A stretch of DNA of 64,000 bases from Peronospora farinosa (taxonomy: Eukaryota > Oomycota > Peronosporomycetes > Peronosporales > Peronosporaceae). Position 1 is the first letter of the stretch, and each line of letters starts with the position of its first letter. The notes below the pieces were generated by a model. That model made no database searches. It was not told the DNA's origin and was given only the letters and a program-made list of their open reading frames with translations. The position numbers and the translations under genes were made by a program. Positions 12,205-23,604 of this stretch are shown piece by piece. Location of the stretch: positions 239,625 to 303,624 of the forward strand of contig CANTFK010000868.1 of the NCBI GenBank assembly GCA_947646735.1. The letters run 5' to 3'.

Positions 12205-13843
12205 TCACCAACGAGGTGGTTACCGTGGCAATCGAGGAGCATATGGCGCGTTCTCGAAGCGCTGAGCCGAAGTCTGCGCGTGAAGAAAGGTTTGCATCAC
12301 AGTCATGGGAGGCTCTGCAAGAGTCTGGTAACCCTGTCTACGACATTGCTCGTGAGTATGCAGACGTGTTCCCGGACAAGATCCCAGCTGAACTTCCTGC
12401 GGACCGTGGTGTTCGGCACGAGATTTATCTCGTGCCAGGGTCGAAGTATTGTGTGACACGGCAGTGGCCATTGACTCGAGATCAAGTTGAAGCTATTGAC
12501 GCATTCTTCGAAGGCCGCCGCAAAGCGGGTCATGTGCGGGAGAGTATCTCACCACATTCGAGTCCAACCTTCTGCGTGAAGAAGGCTACGGGAGGCTGGC
12601 GGATAGTGCATGCGTTCAATAAGTTGAATGATGCCACTATTCCTGCGCAAACGCCTATTCCCAGGAAGGACATGGTGCTGAATTCCATTCCAGGTAGTGT
12701 CATCTTCAGTGCCATCGACTTGACCGATGGCTTTTACCAGATTTTGATGCGCCCGAGCGATATCCCACTCACCGCGGTGAGCACTCCGAGTGGCATGTTA
12801 TGGGAGTGGATGGTTATGCCACAAGGATTGAAGAACGCTCCGGCCACTTCCAATCGCATGGTGTCTCAAGTGTTGAGACCCCTTCGGAACTTTGCTCCAA
12901 GCTATTTTGACGACATTTTCGTCCACAGTCGCGCCGAGGGCAACCTCAACGATGTCCAAGTTCACCATCAACACCTGAAATAAGTGTTTTAAGTTATGCG
13001 GGACAACAAGTTGCATGCGAATTTCAAAAAGTGGGTCTTTTGTGCACCGGAGATTCCGGTGTTAGGTTGCTATGTGAGTAAATCGGGAGTTCAAGCTGAT
13101 CCAGAGATGGTGTCGTCCATATGTTCTTGGCCTACACCCAAGAACCCTACGGAGCTGCGCCAGTGGCTCGACTTGGCTAATTATTTGCACAAGTATACGA
13201 AGGATCATGCTGGTTCTATCCAGCCTTTGTCGTCACTCTTGAAGAAATACGTCACGTGGTTGTGGCGTCCCGAGCACCAAGCAGCCTTCGAAGCAGTAAA
13301 GAAGAGCCTGGCGTCAGCGCCAGTGCTGGTCCTACCAGACGATTCCAAGACTTTCCACGTAGTTGCGATGGCAGTGATTTTGCAATCGGTTGTGCCCTCA
13401 TGCAATTTGATGATGAGGGCCGCGAACGAGTCGTGAGTTATCAGTCGCGACAGATGAAGCCAGCTGAGAAGAACTATCCGGTTCACGACAAGGAGTTATT
13501 AGCGATGCGCTATGCACTCATCAAGTTTCGCGTGCATCTCCTTGGTGAAAGTACGTTTGCTTTGTACACCGATCATGCATCGCTGCGCACAGCGATGAAG
13601 AGCCCACACCTGTCCCAACGGATGGCACGATGGCTCTCATTCTTCTCTGAGTACAACTTCGTCGTGCATTACAAGCCAGGCAAGACCAATATTCTCGCTG
13701 ACGCCTTGTCACGACGTCCCGACTACGATCCTCGGACTGCTCTGAGTCGCCAGGCTACTGATGACGAGGACGATGATGACCGATGTGCAATGTGTGTATC
13801 GCTGAACTTAACTCGGGTTACACCCGAGCCGTGTTTTTTTTGA
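12186..13843 (+). pseudogene. pol: Element G reverse transcriptase and RNase H
   Basis: RT blocks in order: YPLTRDQ-like start (QWPLTRDQVEAID), SPTFCVKKATGGWRIVHAFNKLN, SAIDLTDGFYQILM, MPQGLKNAPA, and YFDDIFVHS with both catalytic Asp residues. Two TAA stops follow near 12981-12995. The thumb and connection continue in the same frame to about 13370 and then shift. RNase H shows FAIGCALMQ, SYQSRQMKPAEKNYPVHDKELLA and ALYTDHASL, followed by KTNILADALSRRPD. The enzyme would synthesise cDNA; the nonsense codons and frameshift disable it. Confidence 0.87.
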
Positions 13844-16037
13844 TGAGATCGTCGCAGCGTACAAGGGCGATTCCGATTATGCAGACGTTATCGAGTATCT
13901 GCGTGCTCCCAGCGATGCTGCACTGGGAGCATTATCCCGTACCAAGCGCGACCATATTCATCGATACAGTTTAGATGGCGATTTGCTTCTGTATAGCATC
14001 GGCCAATTCGATGCTCCTCGCACGGTGATCGCCAACGACATGGATTTGCGTGCAAGAATCATCCACGAGTATCACGATGCTCCTGCTGGCGGTCATTTAG
14101 GCCGCGAAAAGACTTTCGCGGCTGTGTCTCGAGACTTCTTCTGGCCTCACATGTATAAGTGTACGCAACTGGATCCGAGCGTGCGAAATATGCCAGCGTG
14201 TGAAGCCATCTCCATCTTCACAGGCTCCCTTGCGATCGTTGCCAATTGCAGCAGAGGCCTGGAGATCAGTTTCGATGGACTTCATCTTCGGGCTTGCGCC
14301 CGATAGCCAAGTTCGAACGGGCATCTTGGTCTTTGTTGACAGATTCAGCAAGATGACACATCTCGTGCCTGTTCACGCCAAGGTCACCGCGGCAGAGACC
14401 GCGGCGCACTTCATCGACGCGGTGTTCCGTCATCATGGCCTTCCAGAAAACATTGTTTCGAACCGTGATCCGCGATTTACGTCCGCATTTTGGACGTCAC
14501 TTTTCGACCTCCTCGGGACAAAACTGCTGATGTCGACTGCGGCCCATCCGGAAACGGATGGGCAGACCGAGCGCGTGAACCGGGTCCTTGAAGACGTTCT
14601 TCGAAGTTACGCTACGTCATTTACAAGTTGGAGTGCATTTTTACCACTCGCTGAGTTCGCACTCAACAACGCCGTACACGCGTCAACAGGGTTAAAGCCA
14701 TTCTTTCTTTATTTGGCTCGTCACCCTCGTGTTCCTTCTTTCCTGGCCGTGGGGCGACCCACAACACCTAGTGGCTCCACTCTGGGGGGGGATAAAGGTG
14801 ATAAACAAGGATCGAGTGCAGCTCACGGTATTTTGAGCGCGAATGTAGTAACCCGATCCAAGGCAAAGACGGCTACTTTGACGCCACCAGACGTGGCGTC
14901 CCCATTAGCTCGATGGACCGCGCAGACATTGATTGACCCATCTTCGGGGAAGCTGCCAACTACGCGTCGATTGAGTCGGAGTGACCAATTGATGACATGG
15001 CTGTGTCGGAGTTTATACTCCAACGTCAAGCCGTCACCCGGTTTGTACGCGACACACTACAATCTGCGGTATACCAACAGAAAGAGAACGCTGACAAGCA
15101 TGGCAGAAAGAACATGAGCAAGTTTGAGAAAGGTGACCGTGTATTATTATCTACGGAAGGCTTAAGGGATTCAGCGGTCACTAACCTGGGCGTGAGTAAA
15201 CTCGCGCCACGCTTCATCGGTCCATTCAAGGTTCTGAAGGCAATGGGCGACGCTTATACACTCGACGTCCCCTCTTCACTGCGACTCCACATGACATTCT
15301 ATGTCGGGCGGCTGAAGGAATAATGTCCGGCTACGCTTCACGGCTTGGGTTCGATGCCGGCTCCATATGTCCGTAAGTCGATCGGCCTTCCCGTCGTGAT
15401 CGACGCACCGATGACATGGGGCGCGGCCTCGATCCCGTCTGCACATGACCAAGCAACTGGCGCTCCAGAACCCTTATCCGTTCGAGCTGCTCACGGTTCG
15501 ACCGCCGGTTCTCACTCGCAGTCTTCTCCGCCTAGGCAGCACGTTCACTGGAAGCCTCATCCTCCAGCTGAGCATTGGCAGCTCTGTTCACGGACTGATC
15601 AACATCGTCCTGGGCAACCAGGACGCCAGCATTAACATCGCGAGGGCCCTCCTCCGCTTGATGATGCGGAGGGACAGGTGCGCTGGATTGTAGACCGCAT
15701 TGTGGGTCACGAGGACCCTCCACAACCAGTACTACCATCGGCTCATGAGAAGCGCGCGGCTCCATCCGCGCGCAGATACCGAGCACGTTGGCTTGGATTC
15801 CCTCCCGAGCAGGATACATGGGAACCACGCTCCTTACTCCTTCGTGACGTTCCAGGTGTGGTTCTGTCGTATGAAGCCACGAAGTCGGGCTATTCCAATG
15901 CGGGCGAGCACGCGAAGGCTCTCGTGACAAACGAAAGCGGTAAGGAGATCCACGTCGTCGAGAACGAGAACGATGAAGCGAACGAGAACGATGCCGTGAG
16001 CGAGAACGTCGTAGTAAATACATATTATCACGACTGA
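13844..16037 (+). pseudogene. pol: Element G integrase with C-terminal chromodomain
   Basis: A shifted start carries the His-His part of the zinc-binding region (IIHEYHDAPAGGHLGREKTF). The Cys-Cys part is damaged (MYKCTQLDPSVRNMPAC). The DDE core reads MDFIFGLA, NIVSNRDPRFTSAFW and HPETDGQTERVNRVLEDV (catalytic D, D, E all visible). A GPY/F-like block (KLAPRFIGPFKVLKAMGDAYTLDVP) ends at a TAA at 15321. The chromodomain lies at 15678-15850 (VRWIVDRIVGHED, YRARWLGFPPEQDTWEP). Chromodomains of this class guide integration to particular chromatin. Frames change near 13843, 14250 and 15090, so the gene is dead. Confidence 0.85.
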
Positions 16038-16134
16038 GAGGCGAGAATCGCGCAGCAAGACGGACAGGCGAACGTGTCGCTGCCCTGTGCTGATTATTCC
16101 ACAAAGATTGACTCCGCTATCGCGAGTGGTGCTG
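16038..16134. other. Short gap between convergent ORFs in element G
   Basis: A short spacer between the end of the chromodomain frame and the stop of the antisense ORF. I see no motif. Confidence 0.5.
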
Positions 16135-16761
16135 CTAGCGAGGCGCACCACGAATAACTTCGCTTCTCCGTTCGCTCAGACTTCGCTCATACTTCGCAAT
16201 CCAGCCTCGTTCGCGATCACTAAGTGGACACTCAGCGATGTGTCGTCGCCATTCGTCATGAGTTGGGCGTGGAGTCGAGTCACAAGACTGGCATCCTTCA
16301 TTGACATTGACGAAGCAGAGACGGTCCTCATGCCAAGCATCCTCACACACTCTTTCGCGTAGCGCGCCGATGGAGTGATCGGCGCGAAGCTCCTCTCGAT
16401 TGGCGAGCCATAATTGAAAGCTGCTACCATCCTCGAGCATCCGATTACAACTTTGGATAAAGGTACACCAAGAACGTTGCAGGGCTTCATACTCGATTCC
16501 ATCAAGACCTTTCCCGCGCAGTTTTCGAAATCGGCGAAAGTAGTCCCGCATCGTGTCCAGTGAGTCCGGAGCGTGAGCTCCGGACAAGTCGTACAGTGAC
16601 CAAGGTATGAGTTGCCGCTCCATGATGCTGGTTGTTGCACTCCCGCTGATGGTGTTTGGGGGTGCTGCTGGATTGGGTGTTGGGTCTCCGGAGATTGCTT
16701 GTTCGTTTGTGAGCGATGAGGTTTCGACAGTTGAGCACTCACGGTTGGTGAGTGCTGTCAT
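16135..16761 (-). CDS. Antisense ORF of element G, 208 aa, unknown function
   Basis: An uninterrupted minus-strand frame begins at 16761, only 14 bp from the 3' LTR, and ends 98 bp from the pol end. It is convergent with pol. The first 45 residues are Ser/Thr/Asn/Pro-rich. The rest is compact and mixed charge (RKLRGKGLDGIEYEALQRSW, MLEDGSSFQLWLANREELRA). Near the end is CQSCDSTPRPTHDEWRRHIAEC, a Cys-x2-Cys...His...His...Cys arrangement that could bind zinc. I do not recognise the family, and it does not obviously align with the coiled-coil antisense ORFs of J, D or E. It is intact although gag and pol of the same element carry several stops. It could be a captured gene or a long chance ORF; its position favours the former. 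Confidence 0.6.
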   Translation of the reverse strand: MTALTNRECSTVETSSLTNEQAISGDPTPNPAAPPNTISGSATTSIMERQLIPWSLYDLSGAHAPDSLDTMRDYFRRFRKLRGKGLDGIEYEALQRSWCTFIQSCNRMLEDGSSFQLWLANREELRADHSIGALRERVCEDAWHEDRLCFVNVNEGCQSCDSTPRPTHDEWRRHIAECPLSDRERGWIAKYERSLSERRSEVIRGAPR

Positions 16762-16774
16762 GAGAAGGGGGTGA

Positions 16775-17576
16775 TATAATGGGCTACATTACACACACAG
16801 TTAACAAATAAACAATTACATCTGTAGACAGGTGCTGGGCCCGAATAGCGGGCACAGCGTGGCAATTTATTATTGGTTTATTATTGGGCCTAAAGTCCCC
16901 AATATGGACCAATGATAAATCAATCTAAAATTGTGTGGTTCCCGAAAGGCGGGAACACGGTCGTATTTATTACGAGTAAAATCTTCGTAATTAGTACGAA
17001 TTAAAACCAAAATAAAAATCAGAGTTACATTCACTTAATACTGTAACTGGGCGAGCCCGTTACATAATATTGACACTTATATGAAGTGTCAATAAAATAT
17101 TATTATAACTAATAATATTTTGACAATATTACCTTCTCTTATAATATTGTTCGTAGATCTCCTTGAAGTTGGAGATGCCCTCTCATTGGTTGATATGGGC
17201 CATCATATCAACCAACGCGCTGACCAATGACCGATGGACGCGCGCAATGAGTGGAGGGCAAGTTGTCAACATACATAGTTGTAGTTTAATATAGTTAACA
17301 TAGGTTATAACAGATTAGTTTATTAAGATAGTTAACTATATTAAATACAGTTTTCTTTTCCTCTACTTCTAAGCGTTTGTTTAGAAGTAAAGCTTCCTCT
17401 GCCTCTTGTGTAAGAGAGGTAATTGAGGCACCTGCTTTCACTGTAATCAGTGAAAGTAGACTATACTGTAATCAGTATAGTCGGAGGGTGCCCTATTACA
17501 AATACCTAATACTTGGGCTTGAGTCTTCCTCAAGCGCGCGTGTAAGTTAGTGACGGTACGTTCTGGCCCCGTTACA
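16775..17576 (+). repeat. 3' LTR of element G, split by a solo LTR
   Basis: Begins TATAATGGGC (TG of the 5' copy mutated to TA) after the purine tract GAGAAGGGGGTGA and ends CCCGTTACA. The LTR sequence is interrupted at 17042-17500. Without that insert it is about the length of the 5' LTR. Confidence 0.85.
17042..17500. mobile_element. Solo LTR S inside the 3' LTR of G, rich in hairpins
   Basis: 459 bp from TGTAACTGGGC to CCCTATTACA, flanked by a perfect 5-bp duplication AATAC (17037-17041 and 17501-17505). It contains no coding sequence. Perfect inverted repeats inside include arms of 9 bp (17070-17092), 12 bp (17186-17215), 15 bp (17285-17299 with 17331-17345), 9 bp (17364-17389), 8 bp (17435-17456) and 9 bp (17459-17482). 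The last two share the loop GTAATC. Confidence 0.85.
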
Positions 17577-19434
17577 ATAAAGAAATGCTGCCACCACGTC
17601 AAGTTGGTCAAAAGGCCAGCCGAAGTACTTGGTGATAGCAATGACCATGCGCAGAGTCACGTACTTGACCACCGGCGAGAACGTCTCCGTGTAGTCGATG
17701 CCATACTTCTGCTTGAACCCTTTGGCAACGAGGCGCGCCTTGTACTTCTCGACGGATCCATCTGCTTTGCGCTTGATATTAAATACCCATTTGGTACCGA
17801 TAGCGCCTTGAACACTTGGCAGTTTTGCCGCTCGAAATACTCCGCGAAGACGCATTGACTTGAGCTCAGTCTCAATAGAATTACGCCAGTGAACTTGGTC
17901 TGAACCGTTAATCGCGTCTTGGAAAGTCGCTGGTTCGGCCAGGTCCGTTGCTTCCACTGCGTTGGCACTTGCACGCCAAAAAGTTGGTGGCGTTGAGCAG
18001 TTGTCTTGATCGCCAATGTCTGCTTGCTTTTCTTCTTCATCGTCGCTCAACGTTTCTCGAGCCATTGATCGCTGTTTCTGGTGACGATCAGTAGAATTTT
18101 CTGGTGCACTTGCTTCTTCCAACCCTGTTCGACGGCGGGCGGAGCGCGACATGTTCTTCCTTGACTGATTCTTGCGCTTCCCGGTTTGTTTATAGGTGAT
18201 CTGGCGCACGTCGTCATTGTTGATCTCGAGAAGATCGAGATTTAACACAGCATCATCGACATCCTCACTTAATCGGTCCATCGTAAATCCAAAGGCTTGT
18301 TCGTCGAAGGTGATGTCACGACTGATCACTTGCCCTGCCTCAATGTCGTACACTCGGTAAGCCTTCGACGCTTCTTCGTAGCCCATGAATATTCCGACAC
18401 GAGCTTTCGAGTCCCACTTGAGCCTTTTCTCTCTTGGTGTCAGGATGTATGCTTGGCATCCAAATACACGCATGTTCTTGACACTCGGCTTGAAGCTGCA
18501 AATAATCTCGAATGGAGTCTTGTGGATGATTTTGGGCGACGGCAGACGATTCTTGATGTAGATAGCTGTCATAGCCGCTTCAGCCCAGAAAGTCTTGTCT
18601 AGCTTCGCATGATGCAGCAAGCTGCGCCCGATCGTGACGATAGTCCGAATAGCACGTTCTGCAGTGCCGTTGGTCTGATGCGCATACGAGACGGTAGTCT
18701 GCTGTTCGATGCCTTCGTCCTCGTAGAAATTCATGAGCGAGTTGGTAGCAAATTCTCGAGCTCCATAATGGGAAAGAACTTGACTTTCTTGCCGAATTGA
18801 GTCTGGATCTTGACGATGTAGCTTTTGATGTGGCCTTCGCTCTCCGACTTGGCACGCAAACAGAAGCCCTTCATGCACCCGCTAGCTTTGTCGACAATCA
18901 AAAGCAAGTACCTGCTGCCGCCAATGGAAGTCTGCTCCATGGGGCAGCAGATATCGAGGTGAAGCAGCTCGAAAGTGTTGTAGGCACGCTTATCACGGTT
19001 GCTTGGGAACGGCTTTTGGACCATTTTTCCTTGTTGGCATCCGCGACACACACTTGGACCATTCGAGATGGCTGGTGTCTTTTGCTTTTATCATGTTACT
19101 AGTCACCATCTTGCGAAGAACATCGATTGGTGCGTGGCCCATGTGCGCATGTAGGTCAACAACTCGGTTGCTTGTTGCCATGTTGGCCGATCGTTGCGGG
19201 GTTCGTAACCAGTTAAGTCCGTCCACAAGATCCGCTGCTGCTACGACTTGTGTCGAATTCTTGCGCACGACGTGCATCGTGGCATCATCGAGCACAACTT
19301 GAAACATGCCAGTCTTATTGATATTCGGTACCGAAAGCAGGTTCTTGCTCATACTTAGCACGAACAGCGCATCCTTGATTTCGATCTCGTATTCTTGGCT
19401 CTTGGAGCAGAACCACTCGTTCCAGAATGGTACC
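17577..19434 (-). pseudogene. pol: Copia A pol: protease end, integrase and N-terminal RT
   Basis: Read from 19434 leftward: a damaged protease-integrase joint ([19 protein letters not shown]), the GAG-pre-integrase region with [16 protein letters not shown] and CRGCQQGKM, and the integrase core ([43 protein letters not shown] region). Then a Ser/Arg-rich linker and the RT start ([40 protein letters not shown]). Frames shift near 18780-18870 and 19050, and the catalytic second Asp region is disturbed. The gene is interrupted on its 3' side by element G and on its 5' side by copia B, at a site reading KGVGT|IL in the family. Confidence 0.85.
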
Positions 19435-19738
19435 TGATGGAAGGTATGAGGCTTGGGCGAAAGAGCGAAGGAAGGCGAAGGAAGTCTGCACTTGAGGGTG
19501 AAGACGACTTGAGCTGAAGATGGTTAATTGGAAAGTGATTGATTTATAGGTTCTTATTCTGCCTACTGATTTATATGTTGTCCACATATAAATCATGTCT
19601 TCCTATTAACTTACTCGTCTAATCATTTCCTACCGTCCATTCATTCTTATCCTCCAATCATACGCGAGTAGCATTGGACCGGTTTCAGTAGACCGGTTCA
19701 CGGTTATGAACCGTCGCTAATACCGATTACCCTCAACA
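19435..19738 (-). repeat. 3' LTR of copia B
   Basis: 304 bp; on the plus strand it runs from TGATGGAAGG to CCCTCAACA. The inverted polypurine tract CGCCCCCTCAA follows at 19739. Confidence 0.85.
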
Positions 19739-19745
19739 CGCCCCC

Positions 19746-21047
19746 TCAATGCGAACACGCGTGGATGCCTAGAGCAGCCGTCATTTCCTTCTGTCGTGGC
19801 CCCGGAAGTGCCTTCGTCAAGATGTCCGCGAGCATGATGGAAGTCTCGCAATACTGCAACTTGACTTCGCCGCGCTTGACTTCGTCACGGATGTGGTGAT
19901 ACTTGATGTCGATATGTTTTGCACGGCCATGGTTGACGGGATTCTTCGTCATCTTGATGCAAGATTGATTGTCTTCAAGGATCTTCAGTCCAGGCGCCGG
20001 CTTGTTCGACGCCGCCAGGATCTCGCACAAAAGACGGTGAACCCACTTGCCTTCTTGAATTGCTAAACTTAGCGCAATGTACTCGGCCTCGCTCGTTGAC
20101 AGCGACACGCTTGACTGTTTCTTGCTTCCCCAACTAATTGGGGCACTCATCAGCAAAAACGCATACCCTGAAGTTGACTTGCGATCCGAGTGATCTCCAG
20201 CCCAGTCCGCGTCGGAGTATCCACGAAAATCAACTTCGTCACCGGGTTTGAAGCATATTCCATGCGACTTGGTCCCTTGCAGATAACGGAGGATACGCTT
20301 TACTGCAATCCAGTGCTCGACTTGAGGGTTTTCCATGAAGCGCGACACGTAACCCACAGCAAAAGCAATGTCTGGTCGTGTCGCAGTCGTTAAGTGCATG
20401 AGAGCCCCAACGGCTTCTCGAAATGGGACATTCACCTTAGTTGCTGCGTCGCTTGGAAGTAGTCGAGTGCTCATGTCAGCTGGGCTTATTACTGCCTTGC
20501 AGTCTTCCATGCCAAAGCGTTTCAGGATGTCATTCACATAGCGTCGCTGGCACATGGTCACGCTATTGTCATCGTTTTCGACCAATTCTATGCCCAACAC
20601 AAAAGCACACTTGCCACTGTCGGTCATCTCGAAGCGCGTCTTGAGATCACTCTTCGTGCGCGCAATCAGCTCGGTCGAGCTTCCGGTCACCAGCACATCA
20701 TCCACGTAGACCAACAACAGTACGCAGTGACCATCTGCAATCTTGATGTAGAGGCACGGATCGTAAGCTGACGCTTCGAAGTCGATGGAGCGTACAAACT
20801 CGTCGAAGGTCTCGTTCCATACTCGTGAAGCTTGCTTGAGACCATAGATTGTCTTTACCAACTCAAGGCAGTTGAAGTCTCCATCCAATTCGACGCCTTC
20901 TAGAACTGCACAGTACACTTGCGCTTTCATCACGCCGTAGAGAAAGGCTGTTACCACGTCAAGTTGGTCGAGTGGCCAGTTGAAAAACTTAGTGATGGCG
21001 ACCACCATGCGCAGTGTCACATATTTGACTACTGGCGAAAACGTTTC
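19746..21047 (-). CDS. pol: Copia B pol: reverse transcriptase C-part and RNase H, open frame
   Basis: One uninterrupted frame of more than 420 codons. It has VTLRMVVAITKFFNWPLDQL, FLYGVMKAQVYCAVLEGVEL, the catalytic YVDDVLVTGSS, then RNase H with GYSDADWAGD (Asp), SEAEYIALSLAIQEGKW (Glu), EDNQSCIKMTKNPVNHGRAK (Asp) and HIDIKYHHIRDEV. It ends GIHACSH-stop just before the polypurine tract. It copies RNA to DNA and removes RNA from the hybrid. It is only the 3' piece of the polyprotein: the rest continues at 22376 in the same register, beyond solo LTR K. This is the best preserved copia segment in the window. Confidence 0.87.
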   Translation of the reverse strand, partial: ETFSPVVKYVTLRMVVAITKFFNWPLDQLDVVTAFLYGVMKAQVYCAVLEGVELDGDFNCLELVKTIYGLKQASRVWNETFDEFVRSIDFEASAYDPCLYIKIADGHCVLLLVYVDDVLVTGSSTELIARTKSDLKTRFEMTDSGKCAFVLGIELVENDDNSVTMCQRRYVNDILKRFGMEDCKAVISPADMSTRLLPSDAATKVNVPFREAVGALMHLTTATRPDIAFAVGYVSRFMENPQVEHWIAVKRILRYLQGTKSHGICFKPGDEVDFRGYSDADWAGDHSDRKSTSGYAFLLMSAPISWGSKKQSSVSLSTSEAEYIALSLAIQEGKWVHRLLCEILAASNKPAPGLKILEDNQSCIKMTKNPVNHGRAKHIDIKYHHIRDEVKRGEVKLQYCETSIMLADILTKALPGPRQKEMTAALGIHACSH

Positions 21048-22375
21048 TGTGGTGGAGCGGGGTTCACAAAATTGCTGATGTGATCCCGACTCTCCACTGG
21101 CGCCCGGACGACCGACTAACGGAGGGGGTACCCCGATTCCGTGTGTATAGCCTTCCTACCCGTCGGTAGGGCGGGTTGCTCTCTTCTCGGTAGACTTGAG
21201 TCGATGTTGAACTTGATTGTGTTAGGGATAGGTGGGGGAGATCGAGTGGAATTCCTTACACGATCGCAGTTGTTCTTGGGGTGCTCTGTTTGAGTCGCCC
21301 TGATCTCCCTTGAGATCGCCTTGTCCAAAAATGTAGATACTTGATCCGCTTGCCTTCTGACCACTTGAGCCGTCTCGCGATCTTGTATCTGGACTTCTTA
21401 GTCCTCTGCGTCCAATCGCAGCTTGAGTTGTTTTGTTGAGAATTCTTGCAATCCCTGGCCAAACAATCCAGGGATATGACTTGCGTAGTATGTAGACTTC
21501 CTTGAGACGTCGGGAGGCCAAATATCCTGCCCGGAATAGAGAAGTCGACACGTGTACTTAGAAGCAAATTGAACTCTGTTAATGTTAACCAATCAAATAC
21601 CAAAACCTATGATCTTGACTATCTGTAGCTCAGGATCTATTGCCACGTATCGCCCTTTCGGAGAAATCAGATCTTGTAATGTGTTCCACTCCAATATCGC
21701 CGCGATCTGGATCGCTACCTCGCTTGGATCTAATACCATTTTAGTATCGGATCGCGATACTAATAATTAGTATCGGATCGCGGTACTTAATAATTAGTAT
21801 CGGATCGCGGTACTAATAATTAATATCGGATCGCGGTATTTATTTTAGTATCGGATCGCGGTACTAATAATTAATATCGGATCGCGGTACTAATAATTAG
21901 TATCGGATCGCGGTACTAATAATTAATATCGGATCGCGGTACTTATTTCAGTATCGGATCGCGATACTAATAATTAGTATCGGATCGCGGTCCGCCGGAT
22001 CACGACTTGTCCTCTTCACCGTTTCTCGGGTAACGTGAGATGGTCCATCTATATGACGTGTCATTCCAGTCTTCCAAAGCAACGTAATCCACACCCGACC
22101 ATCTTCCATATACTTGGATGTACCAATCCTCCTTCTTTAGCGATCGCGTTCACGCGGATCACCATCGAAAAATACCGGAGATCGCAATTGCGTAGTTTCT
22201 AGGCCATATTTAACCCACATAGAACTGCAAACTCCACCATTCACTGTTTTCCATCCCATTTGACATCATCTCGAAACCTTTCTGCGAGATCGCGATTCAT
22301 CAATATTGGCCATTTCGGACTTAACCGAAAATATGCAATCACACTTTGCCAAATTCACTCCTTCTCTTCGCCACA
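21048..22375 (-). mobile_element. Ty3 solo LTR K
   Basis: 1328 bp from TGTGGTGGAG to CGCCACA, flanked by perfect 4-bp duplications TTTC (21044-21047 and 22376-22379). Removing it restores copia [11 protein letters not shown]. It has no internal genes, so it is the remnant of LTR-LTR recombination. It belongs to the same subfamily as the LTR of element E (59582-60777). Confidence 0.87.
21736..21995. repeat. Tandem array in LTR K, unit about 26 bp
   Basis: About ten copies of a unit containing TATCGGATCGCGGTAC followed by TAATAATTAG, with small length variants. The LTR of element E has only about four copies. Confidence 0.85.
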
Positions 22376-23604
22376 TTTCCGTGTAGTCGATCCCGTACTT
22401 CTGTTTGAAGCCTTGCGCTACAAGTCTTGCTTTATACTTCTCAATTGAAGCGTCTGCTTTGCGCTTGATCTTGAATACCCACTTGGTTCCAATAGCTTGT
22501 TGGCCCTTTGGCAATGTTGCAGCTTGGAACACTCCACGAAGTCGCAATGACTCGAGCTCTGCATTGATGGCCTTGCGCCAATGAACTTGATCGGGTCCAT
22601 TTACCGCGTCTTGAAAGGTTGCCGGTTCGGACAGATCAGTGACTTCGACAGCGTTGACACTTGCTCTCCAAAATGCAGGAGGGGTCGAGGAGCCTTCTTC
22701 ATCTTTATGAACTTCTTTTACTTCTTCTTCATTGAAGTCAGGTCCGGCTTGCATACTTGGTCGATGTCTCACTTGGCGCTGAAATGTGTTTTCGGAGGCA
22801 CTTGATTCTTCAAGTCCAGCTCTACGGGTAACCGAGTGTGGGTTGAAGGGTGTGCTTCCGACGCCTCTTGAGTCATTCTTGCGTTTTCCGGTCTGCTGAT
22901 AAGTTGTTGGGCCAGCATTGTTGTCACAAATGTCGAGACTATCGAGGACCAGAGTAACATCCTCGTCATCTTCACTTGCACTCATTGGTGAAAAGCCAAA
23001 AGATGATTTATCGAAGGTGACATCGCGACTGATCACCACCTGCCCCGCCTCGATGTCATAAACTCGGTACGCCTTCGATACTTCTTCATATCCCATGAAC
23101 ACACCTACACATGCCTTGGCATCCCACTTGCATCGCTTCTCCTTAGGTGTCAAAATATATGCCCAGCATCCAAACACGCGTATGTGCTTCACGCTTGGCA
23201 TGGACTTGTAGACAAATTCAAACGGTGTTTTGCTTGCAATCTTGGGTGATGGTAGACGATTCTTGATGTAGATCGCGGCCATTGCTGCTTCGCCCCAGAA
23301 GCACTTGTCCAGATTAGCATGGTGCAGCATACTGCGACCAATTGTGACGATGGTACGAATCTCTCTCTGCTGTACCATTTGTTTGATGCGCGTATGGAAC
23401 CGTGGTCTGCTGCTCGATTCCTTGATCTTCGTAAAATGCCTTGAGTGAGCTGGTGGCAAATTCACGGGCTCCATCGTGACGCACAAACTTGACCTTTTTG
23501 TTGAACTGAGCTTAAATCATCGTGAAGTAGTTCTTGAGGTGATCTTCACTCTCTGACTTGGCCTTAAGGCAAAAACCCTTCATTCATCCGCTTGCTTCAT
23601 CAAC
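22376..23604 (-). pseudogene. pol: Copia B pol: integrase C-part, linker and RT N-terminus
   Basis: Read leftward from 23604. The first 120 bases carry the integrase core in disturbed frames (VDEASG junction, HDGAREF region). A long open frame then runs from about 23400: [58 protein letters not shown], a Ser/Glu-rich linker, and the RT start WRKAINAELESLRLRGVF and GTKWVFKIKRKADASIEKYK to KYGIDYTE. There LTR K cuts it. The [12 protein letters not shown] motif is damaged (QQREIRTI), so integrase catalysis is doubtful. It is interrupted on its 5' side by element J. Confidence 0.83.

Larger units (their letters stand above)
9362..17576 (+). mobile_element. Ty3 chromovirus G
   Basis: A complete element with LTRs 9362-9699 and 16775-17576. 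It is flanked by ATAGA (left) and ATAAA (right), a 5-bp target duplication with one change. It interrupts copia A pol at FLY/GVM. Internal order: gag, protease, repeat-rich linker, RT, RNase H, integrase, chromodomain, then an antisense ORF before the 3' LTR. Confidence 0.88.

Noticed and set aside
15532..16104. Minus-strand Arg/Ser/His-rich ORF over the chromodomain of G
   Set aside because: Overlaps the recognisable chromodomain on the other strand and has composition typical of a shadow frame.
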